A program made the position numbers and the translations under genes. A stretch of DNA of 22,140 nt, taken from contig DHHG01000139.1 of assembly GCA_002403175.1 (NCBI GenBank), positions 1 through 22,140 on the forward strand, read 5' to 3'. The number at the start of each line of letters is the position of its first letter. Within the stretch, counting starts at the first letter, position 1. Shown here piece by piece: positions 1 through 6,932 of the stretch. A model generated the notes under the pieces. That model saw only the letters and a program-made list of their open reading frames with translations, was not told the DNA's origin and made no database searches. Origin of the DNA: Syntrophaceae bacterium UBA4778 (GTDB lineage Bacteria; Desulfobacterota; Syntrophia; Syntrophales; UBA4778).

Positions 1-494
1 CCGATCCCTCCGCTCTGAGCAATCAAGGCTACTCGCCCGCCGATAGGAGAATTCTTGTAGAAAACGAAAGGCGTCATCATCCCGATATCGAAATTGATCA
101 CTCCGATACAATTCGGGCCGATGATCTTCATCCGGTATTTTTCGGCGATAGCCAGAACCTGTTCCTCAAGGGAATGGTCATTATGAGAATATTCGCTGAA
201 TCCCCCCGATTCGATGATGATGCGGTCAATCCCCTTGCGGCCGCATGCTTCCATCAATTCTGGAATGCTGCCGGCAGGCGTCACCAATACGGCTACATCC
301 GGTATTTCGGGGAGGCTTTCAACATCCGTATAAATATGGATTCCGTCAAGGTCCCCTTCCTGGCTCCCGATGCCGTAAAGGTTGCCTCGGTAGTGATGCC
401 GTTTATTACTCAGAAGAACGATCGATCCCAGCTTATTTCTGTTTGTAGAGGCACCGAAAACCACCAGACTGCCGGGAAAAAAGAATTTGTGCAT
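1..494 (-). CDS. Acyl-CoA synthetase (ADP-forming type), CoA-binding N-terminal part, cut by window edge
   Basis: The reading frame begins at an ATG at 492-494 and runs off the left edge without a stop, giving 164 residues. A strong Shine-Dalgarno (AGGAGG, complement of 503-508) lies upstream of the ATG. The protein shows the CoA-binding Rossmann fold of ADP-forming acetyl/acyl-CoA synthetases and succinyl-CoA synthetase alpha subunits: VVFGAST (residues 11-17), the DVAVLVTPA strand (66-74), IIIESGGF (92-99), IIGPNCIGV (124-132) and LIAQSGGI (157-164). In this family the enzyme interconverts acyl-CoA and acid plus ATP, and the catalytic phospho-histidine comes later, outside the window. Whether the gene is a full alpha-beta fusion or a single subunit cannot be seen. 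The substrate is unknown. The family assignment is fairly sure. Confidence 0.85.
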   Translation of the reverse strand, partial: MHKFFFPGSLVVFGASTNRNKLGSIVLLSNKRHHYRGNLYGIGSQEGDLDGIHIYTDVESLPEIPDVAVLVTPAGSIPELMEACGRKGIDRIIIESGGFSEYSHNDHSLEEQVLAIAEKYRMKIIGPNCIGVINFDIGMMTPFVFYKNSPIGGRVALIAQSGGI

Positions 495-920
495 TGAATA
501 AGCCTCCTAAATGAGAGCGCTCAGTTATTAATCTTAATTGCTACCAAGCAGGACATTGAAACTCAGTTATGAAAATGAATTTTATCCGGAATTTCCGAAC
601 CCGTTCTCCGGTCGAAGAATTCCGATTCCCCAATCAATGGATCTGCTGAAAGATGCTTTCTCTAGTGTTGGTCAGTAAATCGAAATGATATTCTTCCTGT
701 GGGGGCATGGGTCTTCGAAAAATGAACCATTCCAAATTGTTAACAGAAGACAACTATCTGAAATCGAATCAACTGTCAAACCATATCAAAAGGGGTATTG
801 AAAAACTATTAAATTGAATAGGCTGCAATTTACATTCTGTTCAATACCGAATGATTTCCCTCCAGGAAAATCAATTGGGAGGCAACCAATATGGTTTACG
901 ATGCATCGAACATGCACTGC
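495..920. other. About 425 bases with no clear gene
   Basis: No convincing gene is present. The stretch should hold the promoter of the minus-strand acyl-CoA synthetase and the eroded left end of the alcohol dehydrogenase pseudogene. An 8-base palindrome (GAGCGCTC, 515-522) sits just upstream of the synthetase ribosome site. A 9-base inverted repeat (GGTATTGAA 794-802 and TTCAATACC 840-848) encloses 37 bases. A 46-codon plus-strand frame (TTG at 538, stop at 676-678) reads like protein (it includes IPIPQSMDLLKDAF) but has no recognised family, so it may be another gene remnant or chance. Confidence 0.4.
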
Positions 921-1517
921 CTTACGTCGCCGAAAAAACTAGATCATGTCGTATTGTCGTACCAGTCATGCGGGCATTGCCGATCTTGCAAATCAGGGAG
1001 GCCTGCCCGCTGTCTTCATTTCAAGGACTTGAATTTCGGCTTTATGCGTCCTGACGGAACCAACACGCTGTCGCAAAGCGGTGTGCTCGGATCCTTTTTC
1101 GGTCAGTCGGCCTTCGCAAATTATGTACTGGCAACGGAGCGCAATTGTGTAAAGGTGCCCAGGAAATATCGTATTGAAGAGCTGGCCCCGTTGGGTTGCG
1201 GTCTGCAGGAGCCGAACCGATTATTCCGCAGCATCGAAAACCCGTGCAGCTAAATCTCCTTCTTTGCCGGTATTGATCATGTGAGTTGCCCCCAAAGTGG
1301 CAACAGGAAATTATCCGGAGGAAGAAGAATCATCGACATTATTCAGGAGGATGCCGTACCGCAGTCCTTTATACCGCATTTAATCGAACTATACCGGAGA
1401 GGGCGATTCCCTTTCGATCGTCTTCTCCGGTTCTATGAATTTCATGAAATCAACAAAGCCATATCCGATTCAAGGCGGGGTGCGGCAATCAAGCCTGTTC
1501 TGCTGATTAGACATTAA
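921..1517 (+). pseudogene. Zinc-dependent alcohol dehydrogenase (aryl/benzyl-alcohol type), truncated and internally deleted
   Basis: Two pieces of one medium-chain zinc alcohol dehydrogenase lie in the same frame, separated by a stop at 1251-1253. The first piece carries the structural-zinc region (SCGHCRSCKSGRPARC), then FGFMRPDGT, GSFFGQSAFANYVLATERN and ELAPLGCGLQ, in the usual order. The second piece (about 1320-1517) is the C-terminus: GRRIIDIIQEDAVPQSFIP, RRGRFPFDRLLRFYEF, INKAISDS and IKPVLLI. The roughly 75 N-terminal residues with the catalytic zinc ligands are missing, and so are about 120-130 residues of the NAD-binding Rossmann domain between GLQ and GRRI. The lengths are my comparison with the family's usual length of about 365 residues. 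The remnant cannot make an active dehydrogenase. No ribosome site is convincing. Confidence 0.8.
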
Positions 1518-1525
1518 GGAAAAGG

Positions 1526-1810
1526 TTATTCTTTCTCGATGCAGATAAATAGAGATAATCTGGCAGGCAAGACCATCTCCATGATTACCCCGTCAGGGGC
1601 ATTCCTTGCTGTAATGGTGCCGACATGAAGACGCATTGCCGTTTCCGTAATGGTTAATCCAGGTCGGTACCGGCGTTCCCGAATGCCTAGAAAATTATTA
1701 CTGAAATAGATACGAACGGAAACGGCCATATCAGTAGAGCCGAATCGGATACCCTTCAGCAGAAAATGACTAAAAACCCCAGAGCGGAAATTCAGAAGGG
1801 ATCGGGACAT
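1526..1810 (-). pseudogene. Probable histidine-kinase ATPase-domain remnant (94 codons)
   Basis: The 94-residue product reads like a worn C-terminal end of a sensor histidine kinase. FLLKGIRFGSTDMAVSVRIYF resembles the N-box helix and following strand, RPGLTITETAMRLHVGTITARNAP resembles the G2 helix and the 'HGG' turn, and DGVIMEMVLP resembles the last strand. The invariant N-box asparagine, the DxGxG motif and the second glycine of the HGG turn are not visible, so it would not bind ATP normally. There is no good Shine-Dalgarno before the ATG at 1808-1810. The frame lies 56 bases beyond the methyltransferase stop codon on the same strand. It could also be a small protein of unknown function. 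The identification rests on motif resemblance only. Confidence 0.4.
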
Positions 1811-1866
1811 TCAGTAAAAAATCATGCAGGTGAGAGATTGATTTTCAGCAAGAGCGTTCTTCCTGT

Positions 1867-3399
1867 TCAGGGCTGAAGAAGGGCAAGCTGGGTGAAGTGC
1901 CTGAGATGGGTTTTCAGTAGACTGGAGAGATTATCTGCAGAATTCGGAATTTGATCATGCATCAACTTTGTCAATTGATGGAGTGAGCGCGTTCCATCCA
2001 GATAGGTAAGCAGTCGGGCTGCAAAGGAATTATCAATGCTGACAGTCTCATGCCAGAGATTGGTTACCGTATTCCCTTCGTTGATCTGCTCACGTGCCAG
2101 TGCGCTGGCGCGGGGAAATTTACAATTCTGTAAATCCCGCTGAGTTAAGAGAATCGGGGGCTCCGTCGACATCTGGATGATTCCCAATCCTACCAGATTA
2201 AAAAGGGCTTTGGTTGTAATCTGTTCCTGTTTGGAATGTTCAACATCCGGTGGCAACTGGCTTTCCACCATAGGCATCAGATCTTCAAAACGAACGGCAG
2301 CCGGCCAGGCATTCATCAGATGATCAAGGAGATCAATGATGGCTTGTTCATGGGTTCTTACTTCTGCGCCATGTTTATTTCGATAAAGGATGGCTCCGTT
2401 TACCTCTTCCGATTTTTCAATCAGGGGTGCGGAAAACCAAAGCGTGCTCCCAATCCCGATAGATTCCTGTGGAATAAGATGATTGTTCTGTTTGACGAGG
2501 AGCGATTGCCGGTAACGACGACAGAGAAAAAAATCGCGGTATTGTTCTGCGGTCAGACGGTCGAGCCCGCTGATCATGCTTGAAATTTCCTCCGGCAGCA
2601 TACGGATAGGAAAGGCATCTGCACCTGCTTCCGAAAGAAATGCAAGGCCGTTTTTGGCGGCATGCTCCACCAGCTCATGAAAATAAACGGGAGTATTGAT
2701 CGCGGCAAGATCATCGTGGAATACAGTCCCATCCTTTTTGTTCAGAATACGTTCGGCTTCTGTTCTTAAGATCAGTCTTTCCGGGCCGTCTCCTTCATCG
2801 CCGATAGAAAGATATTCTGCGAGAGCCTTTGCCTGCGCGATTTTGTCTCCAGGAGATTTGATAAAACGGGTATGCAATTCCAGAATGGAACGAAGCATTC
2901 CGCGCAAAAAGAAACCTGGATTCGTATTGTAGCTGAGGAAGACGATTCCGGCAGGACTCAAGCATTGCGCAAGGACCTGCATCAGCCTGTCCCGAACATC
3001 CGGGGGAACCCAGGAGTAAAAACCATGGGCAATGATGTAGTCGAAAGAGCCCAATGCGTTCGCATCGATGTTTAGAAGATCGGATGCGATCAGACGGACA
3101 TTGGACAGACAAAGGCGTTCGGTTAAAACAAGTCCTTTGCCGATGGCGCGAGTTGATAAATCGATACCGGTGAAGTCCGATTCAGGCAAGCCATAGGCCA
3201 TTGAAATCAGATTGGCTCCGTCCCCGCAACCAATTTCCAGAACACGGCAGGAAGAGGGAAGGGCAATCGCGTTCATCCCGAAAACACGGCCGATAGCTCC
3301 TGACGAGCGGGGATGAGTGTCAGGGTAGGCAAAGCCTGTATAGTCTACCTCATCATAAAGATTGGTCACTATTCGATCCGGATATGCACGACAGAGCAA
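1867..3399 (-). CDS. SAM-dependent methyltransferase with methyltransferase regulatory domain
   Basis: The product is a class I methyltransferase of about 500-510 residues. Motif I is VLEIGCGDGAN (53-63 from the first possible start), followed by the acidic D80 of FTGIDLS that binds the ribose of SAM. The N-terminal YDEVDYTGFAYPDTHP and the later middle and C-terminal regions match the layout of proteins carrying the 'methyltransferase regulatory domain' (PF10119 type). The substrate of this family is not known to me. The start is uncertain: TTG at 3397-3399 gives the longest form, GTG at 3367-3369 begins just before NLYDEVDY, and neither has a strong ribosome site. The gene lies 42 bases downstream of the Hcp-like gene on the same strand and is probably cotranscribed with it. 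The family call is firm; the biological role is open. Confidence 0.85.
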   Translation of the reverse strand: MLCRAYPDRIVTNLYDEVDYTGFAYPDTHPRSSGAIGRVFGMNAIALPSSCRVLEIGCGDGANLISMAYGLPESDFTGIDLSTRAIGKGLVLTERLCLSNVRLIASDLLNIDANALGSFDYIIAHGFYSWVPPDVRDRLMQVLAQCLSPAGIVFLSYNTNPGFFLRGMLRSILELHTRFIKSPGDKIAQAKALAEYLSIGDEGDGPERLILRTEAERILNKKDGTVFHDDLAAINTPVYFHELVEHAAKNGLAFLSEAGADAFPIRMLPEEISSMISGLDRLTAEQYRDFFLCRRYRQSLLVKQNNHLIPQESIGIGSTLWFSAPLIEKSEEVNGAILYRNKHGAEVRTHEQAIIDLLDHLMNAWPAAVRFEDLMPMVESQLPPDVEHSKQEQITTKALFNLVGLGIIQMSTEPPILLTQRDLQNCKFPRASALAREQINEGNTVTNLWHETVSIDNSFAARLLTYLDGTRSLHQLTKLMHDQIPNSADNLSSLLKTHLRHFTQLALLQP

Positions 3400-3441
3400 A
3401 ACCGTTCTGTCTGGTACAGAATAAGGGGGGAAACGGGTATA

Positions 3442-3987
3442 TTAACGGCCGGTTTTCCCCGGGCTGCAAACGATTACCTGCTGGATTTTGTTACCCAGAC
3501 TGCCATCTGCACGTATGGGCAGGTATTCAATAACAGCGGTTTTCGCTTTTAGGCTGATGGTCTCCAAAGGCGAGGGCGCTCCCTGACTGAGTGAAAACTC
3601 GCTTCCTAGAACCGCAACGTCTCTGAGTATCATCTTATAAAAGCTCTGCTGGTCCTTGCCTGCTTTTCTTAATGTAAGTGTCATATTCGGAACAATACTG
3701 CCGGTGGTAGCAAGGGATGCCAGGCGTGGTGAAGCTGAGTCCAGGCGTTTCGTAATTTTTATTACACTGCACTCTTTGGTGTCGAATGTTTCGGAATAGG
3801 AGACAATATCTATTTCGTTTTTATGTTTGTCGTCTGCCGATTCTCCCGGAATGCCGTCGATTTTTAGAAAACCGTCATAGAGGGCAGCCTGGGCAGGATC
3901 CGACTGGACGATGCCTAGAGCGGTTGCACCTACCATGAGCGATGTTACAGAAAGGACTCCCAAACGTTTTTTTATCTGCTCTTTCAT
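3442..3987 (-). CDS. Hcp-family (type VI tube-like) protein with Sec signal peptide
   Basis: The ATG at 3985-3987 is preferred over the upstream TTG because GGAGG stands 6 bases before it; this gives 181 residues. Residues 1-34 form a clear signal peptide: KKR at 6-8, a hydrophobic stretch at about 11-27, and a PAQA|A cleavage site after residue 34. The mature part is Hcp-like: LYDGFLKIDGIPGES (36-50), DDKHKNEIDIVSYSE (52-66), ITKRLDSASPRLA, MTLTLRKAGKDQQ (102-114), ETISLKAKTAVIEY and ADGSLG. Two cysteines (C73 and C174) could form a disulfide after export. Classical Hcp is cytoplasmic and secreted by the type VI system without a signal peptide, so this one should reach the periplasm by Sec instead. 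No other type VI gene is in the window. The fold call is confident, the function unknown. Confidence 0.85.
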   Translation of the reverse strand: MKEQIKKRLGVLSVTSLMVGATALGIVQSDPAQAALYDGFLKIDGIPGESADDKHKNEIDIVSYSETFDTKECSVIKITKRLDSASPRLASLATTGSIVPNMTLTLRKAGKDQQSFYKMILRDVAVLGSEFSLSQGAPSPLETISLKAKTAVIEYLPIRADGSLGNKIQQVIVCSPGKTGR

Positions 3988-4265
3988 TCCCAACCTCCAT
4001 GCGAGATAATCAGTTCCGAGTGAATTAATTCCAGAAAATTAAAAACGGCCGCATTTACAAAACGGGAGAAGATTTATGACTATCTTCGGTCCGGAAATAT
4101 ACTCGGTTGACGTATCTCCGTCAAGAAATTTGATCCGGAAAGCAAATACGAATACCGGCTCCATTCCGCCGAGGATCGACACTTATTCTTGCGGAACCCT
4201 TTTGAAAAATGTGATAGAGATTTATATGGCCTTTTGTAATTTCCAGGGGAGGTGTAAACCGGACC

Positions 4266-5966
4266 ATGCGGATCATCTACGTTGCCGACATCCATGGCGC
4301 GTTCGAGCGCGTTAAGGTATTATTGACTGAAACGGTTGCCGACGTTTACATCATAGCCGGTGACCTCATTGACATTCCCTTCTATAGCATGAATTCAGCT
4401 ATTAATTATCATGAACTTCAATCCTATTTTCATGCCATGCGTCTGCGCCTGAATAAAGAAAATATGATCATCGAGGATTTTATAGACGAAATGCTGAATT
4501 ATCCCGGCATATCCTCTGAGGCAGAGGAAATGGGAACAAAGTACCAGCAATACACAATCCGCGCTCGCAGGGTTTTACAGCAGAAATATAAAGTTTTGGA
4601 AAATTCGCTGGCCATCAAACCTAAGACACAGGTATTTGCGTTGCCGGGCAATTACGATATGGACTTGAAATATACCGCCCTGCATGAGCGCGATCTTCAT
4701 TTACACTGGCATAACATCCACGGACTGAATCTGGCGGGTTATGGAGGAGCCGACGTCTGGACTCCGGGTATACCCGAACGCTATGTTGTACGTTATGGAG
4801 ACGGAATCGTGAAGGAAGGTGTGCGCAATGAGATGTACAGCTTTCTCAAAGCGATCAAGCCCGACATTATTGTGAGCCACCGGCCTGCTCATGGAATACA
4901 CGACAGGGTCTACCAGTTCGGGAATTCCGGTTCGCCGGCTCTTCGCGATTACTGCGATAATCATCCCGTTCTGCTTTGCCTTACGGGGCACGTCCATATG
5001 GATTGGGGATTTCAGGTCAGCGAGGGGACCATTTACCTGAATCCCTCCAACTTCGGAGCCGTTACCACTCTGACAGGCGGCGTTTCGGAGGGGGGATTCT
5101 TTTATGCCATTGAGGTAAACGAAAGACAGGTTGAAAAGATTATCTTTAAAAAGCTCGTAGAGGATCGGGTCTACGACATTGCGGATCATTATCGGAACGA
5201 AAAGGGCAACTGGGTTATGAATGTAGTCGATGAGGATCGATATAATGCCCTTAAAGAGGGGGTGAATTATGACGATAAAACCCATAGATACTCTCATATT
5301 CCGGAAGTCAAACTTTATAACGAAATAAAACAATTCTATCGTAGGTTCCAGACCAAGGAGGCTGAAGTACGCCTGGAGAAGCTGGAGCAGATTGCCCATC
5401 TTATTGAGGGTCGAATTCATGGTGATATTGCAATGGATGTTATGGGATCGACGAACATGGGCGTCTGCGAGGAAAATTCAGATATTGATTTTGTGCTCTA
5501 TGTCCGTTGCGCAGCTTGCGAGAAACCAGAATGCGGAACTAAGGGGGATATCACAACTTGTCCTCACTATTTTAAGGCGAAAGAAATCATTGAGGCATCC
5601 CTAGTTCCGGAATATGCATATCAGATCCTGGATTGTATCGATCTGAATGTTGTGGAAAAATCAATTCGGGAAAAAAATTATGAATGCGAGGAAGCTATGC
5701 GCTTTGTTGGGTATCGAGCGGTATGTCGTCCGATCAATTATCGATTTATTGCGCCGGTTGAGGATCTGCTCAATCAGGATGTGGAGTTCCGTTCGGAAAT
5801 GGAAGGGAGTTTACGTTCCTATTTCAAGATTTTTATCAGTACCTCACAACATACAAGATCATTCAATAAATATGAGAGCAGGATTAAAGCGATCGGGATG
5901 AAAATTCCGGAAACTGTCCGTTTAAAAATTAAGGATTATTTCGGACAGAAAGCCGATTCGGAATAG
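4266..5966 (+). CDS. Metallophosphoesterase fused to a nucleotidyltransferase domain
   Basis: The product has 566 residues and two enzyme domains. The N-terminal half is a calcineurin-like metallophosphoesterase with the full metal-site set: D8 and H10 (ADIHG), D33 (GDLID), N129 in GNYD (the usual GNHD has His here), H205 (SHRPAHG) and H242/H244 (GHVH). From about residue 350 a helical linker leads to a polymerase-beta-type nucleotidyltransferase: GS at 394-395, G399, D406 and D408 (SDIDF), and a third acidic residue D459 (DLNVV). Between the strands lies an insertion with C415, C418, C423 and C432, plus H434, which looks metal-binding. GGGGAGG stands about 13 bases before the ATG, which is further than usual. 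The gene stands alone on the plus strand. Reaction and substrate are unknown; a nucleotide- or RNA-end-modifying enzyme is a guess. Confidence 0.85.
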   Translation: MRIIYVADIHGAFERVKVLLTETVADVYIIAGDLIDIPFYSMNSAINYHELQSYFHAMRLRLNKENMIIEDFIDEMLNYPGISSEAEEMGTKYQQYTIRARRVLQQKYKVLENSLAIKPKTQVFALPGNYDMDLKYTALHERDLHLHWHNIHGLNLAGYGGADVWTPGIPERYVVRYGDGIVKEGVRNEMYSFLKAIKPDIIVSHRPAHGIHDRVYQFGNSGSPALRDYCDNHPVLLCLTGHVHMDWGFQVSEGTIYLNPSNFGAVTTLTGGVSEGGFFYAIEVNERQVEKIIFKKLVEDRVYDIADHYRNEKGNWVMNVVDEDRYNALKEGVNYDDKTHRYSHIPEVKLYNEIKQFYRRFQTKEAEVRLEKLEQIAHLIEGRIHGDIAMDVMGSTNMGVCEENSDIDFVLYVRCAACEKPECGTKGDITTCPHYFKAKEIIEASLVPEYAYQILDCIDLNVVEKSIREKNYECEEAMRFVGYRAVCRPINYRFIAPVEDLLNQDVEFRSEMEGSLRSYFKIFISTSQHTRSFNKYESRIKAIGMKIPETVRLKIKDYFGQKADSE

Positions 5967-5987
5967 ATTTTCTCTTTGCGTCTTGTC

Positions 5988-6015
5988 TTGACTTATTGTG
6001 AAAATTCTGTATGAT
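5988..6015 (+). promoter_or_regulatory. Sigma-70-type promoter of the cold-shock gene
   Basis: TTGACT (5988-5993) and TATGAT (6010-6015) are separated by 16 bases. Transcription would start near 6022, leaving a leader of about 140 bases before the cold-shock ATG. Long leaders are usual for cold-shock mRNAs. Confidence 0.6.
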
Positions 6016-6163
6016 AATTAAGTTCTGCTGAGAGAATCGAAGCGGGGCGAAATAAAAAGTTGGACAGACATTTTGAAGTGTAAGGGTAATCCGGATATGT
6101 TGCGGGTTTCTTTCTGTCATGATGGACCCGACTTTGGAAAATTTTGAAAGGAGGATACCGGCC

Positions 6164-6364
6164 ATGTCAGAAGGAAAAGTAAAATGGTTCAATGAACAGA
6201 AGGGCTTCGGCTTTATCGAAAGTGAAGATGGAAAAGATGTTTTTGTTCATTACAGTGCGATTCAATCTACAAGCTTTAAAACGCTGTACGAAGGTCAGCG
6301 CGTGAGTTTTGATATTGAGCAGGGCAAAAAAGGCCCGGCAGCAGCGAATGTAAAGCCGCTGTAA
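6164..6364 (+). CDS. Cold-shock domain protein
   Basis: This is a 66-residue single cold-shock (OB-fold) domain, the normal length for bacterial Csp proteins, which bind single-stranded RNA and DNA and melt mRNA structure. Both RNA-binding motifs are present: RNP1 as KGFGFIE and RNP2 as DVFVHYSAI, after the usual GKVKWFN start. The ATG at 6164 is chosen over the ATG at 6119 because AAAGGAGG (about 6148-6155) lies 8-9 bases before it and the domain begins exactly there. The gene is a single transcription unit with its own promoter, leader and terminator. Which Csp paralogue it is cannot be told. Confidence 0.97.
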   Translation: MSEGKVKWFNEQKGFGFIESEDGKDVFVHYSAIQSTSFKTLYEGQRVSFDIEQGKKGPAAANVKPL

Positions 6365-6380
6365 TAACATGCTGGTTTGA

Positions 6381-6410
6381 AAAAGGCGCTCCTCAGAGAG
6401 CGCCTTTTTT
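6381..6410 (+). terminator. Rho-independent terminator of the cold-shock gene
   Basis: A perfect 7-base GC-rich stem (GGCGCTC 6385-6391 and GAGCGCC 6398-6404) has a 6-base loop. It is flanked by four A on the left and six T on the right. It starts 17 bases after the stop codon. Confidence 0.92.
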
Positions 6411-6451
6411 GTATTTAAGGTATTAGAATAATTCTTCAGGAAGTCAAATAG

Positions 6452-6496
6452 TGGTACCCCCGCCGCGATTCGAACGCGGGACACCCAGATTAGGAA
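6452..6496 (-). repeat. tRNA-Arg 3'-end duplicate (distal attachment site)
   Basis: This is a perfect 45-base direct copy of 7261-7305. It corresponds to the 3' part of the tRNA-Arg gene from the anticodon loop through the T arm to the encoded CCA. The copy stops at the anticodon loop; the following bases do not continue a tRNA, so it is not a second tRNA gene. A perfect repeat of a tRNA 3' half is the standard mark of integration by a tyrosine recombinase. Confidence 0.9.
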
Positions 6497-6552
6497 AAGG
6501 TTTGTACCCTCCAAAAACAGGCTAACTAGTTGAATTTACAACGATGCTAATT

Positions 6553-6585
6553 GGCTCTTTTGTACCTAGTATGGTCAAAAGAGCC
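6553..6585. repeat. Perfect 10-base inverted repeat inside the element
   Basis: GGCTCTTTTG (6553-6562) and CAAAAGAGCC (6576-6585) enclose 13 bases. It lies beyond the 3' end of the 67-residue gene and 57 bases inside the distal attachment repeat. It could be a bidirectional terminator, although the T/A tracts are within the arms, or a recombination-related site. Confidence 0.6.
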
Positions 6586-6597
6586 TGTTTATTTACG

Positions 6598-6609
6598 TAT
6601 CCCCTAATA
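6598..6609. repeat. Integrase-arm-like repeat TATCCCCTAATA, left copy
   Basis: This 12-base sequence is identical to 7200-7211 and shares a 9-base core (TCCCCTAAT) with 7215-7223. The copies lie near the two ends of the tRNA-bounded element, where arm-type integrase binding sites are expected. The role is inferred. Confidence 0.5.
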
Positions 6610-6623
6610 TTGGTCCCTTATGG

Positions 6624-6827
6624 TTATTCTTCAGTTTCTGGTCCAAATTCGTGGTCTGCTGGATAATCAGTATAAATTTCTATACGAGCTTCAAGTTTGG
6701 ACAATGTATCATATTTAACGCCATTGATAGAGCAACCATATTTTTCATTGGTGTGTTTGCTTACAGCCTCTCCAATAATTCGTTCTAAATCATCAATTGA
6801 TATTTTTTTTAAATTATTCCAAGTCAT
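6624..6827 (-). CDS. Small hypothetical protein carried by the tRNA-Arg element (67 aa)
   Basis: I do not recognise this family. The ATG at 6825-6827 is chosen over the TTG just upstream because GGGAGG lies 6 bases before it. The product is 67 residues, soluble, and acidic at the C-terminus (DYPADHEFGPETEE). The first half is predicted helical (NNLKKISIDDLERIIGEAVSKH), the second contains SINGVKYDTLSKLEARIEIYTD. There is no membrane segment or zinc motif, and only one cysteine. It has a promoter overlapped by a palindrome upstream, so it is likely expressed under control of a DNA-binding protein that is not itself visible in the element. It is the best-supported gene of the element. Confidence 0.65.
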   Translation of the reverse strand: MTWNNLKKISIDDLERIIGEAVSKHTNEKYGCSINGVKYDTLSKLEARIEIYTDYPADHEFGPETEE

Positions 6828-6867
6828 CAATGTCCTCCCTAAAAGTTATCCACACCCTACAATCTTG

Positions 6868-6903
6868 ACAGACTTTATACGTCTGTTACCCATTAAGGTG
6901 CAA
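6868..6903 (-). promoter_or_regulatory. Promoter with overlapping palindromic operator for the 67-aa gene
   Basis: On the minus strand, TTGCAC (complement of 6898-6903) and TATAAA (complement of 6874-6879) are 18 bases apart. An inverted repeat ACAGAC-7-GTCTGT (6868-6873 and 6881-6886) is centred on the -10 box, a typical place for a repressor site. Confidence 0.4.
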
Positions 6904-6932
6904 GCCATTTTAATTTCTTAATACAAAACAAA

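Noticed and set aside
174..497. 107-codon plus-strand frame at the left edge
   Set aside because: It is the antisense shadow of the acyl-CoA synthetase, which has the family motifs and a strong ribosome site.
3442..3987. Part of a type VI secretion locus
   Set aside because: Only an Hcp-like protein with a signal peptide is present; no sheath, baseplate, membrane-complex or ClpV gene is in the window.
4076..4315. 79-codon plus-strand frame before the phosphoesterase gene
   Set aside because: It overlaps the start of the phosphoesterase gene in another frame and has no protein-like pattern or family. The region is better read as a leader; TTGACG/CGTCAA at 4107-4124 is a short inverted repeat of unknown meaning.
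4701..5420. 239-codon minus-strand open frame
   Set aside because: It lies entirely within the phosphoesterase-nucleotidyltransferase gene, whose motifs are unmistakable on the other strand.
4266..5966. CBASS-type anti-phage cyclic nucleotide synthase
   Set aside because: The SDIDF signature is shared with many nucleotidyltransferases, there is no effector gene beside it, and the phosphoesterase fusion does not fit that layout.
6452..6496. A second tRNA gene
   Set aside because: Only the 3' 45 bases are present; the 5' acceptor strand, D arm and half of the anticodon arm are missing and the flanking sequence cannot pair.
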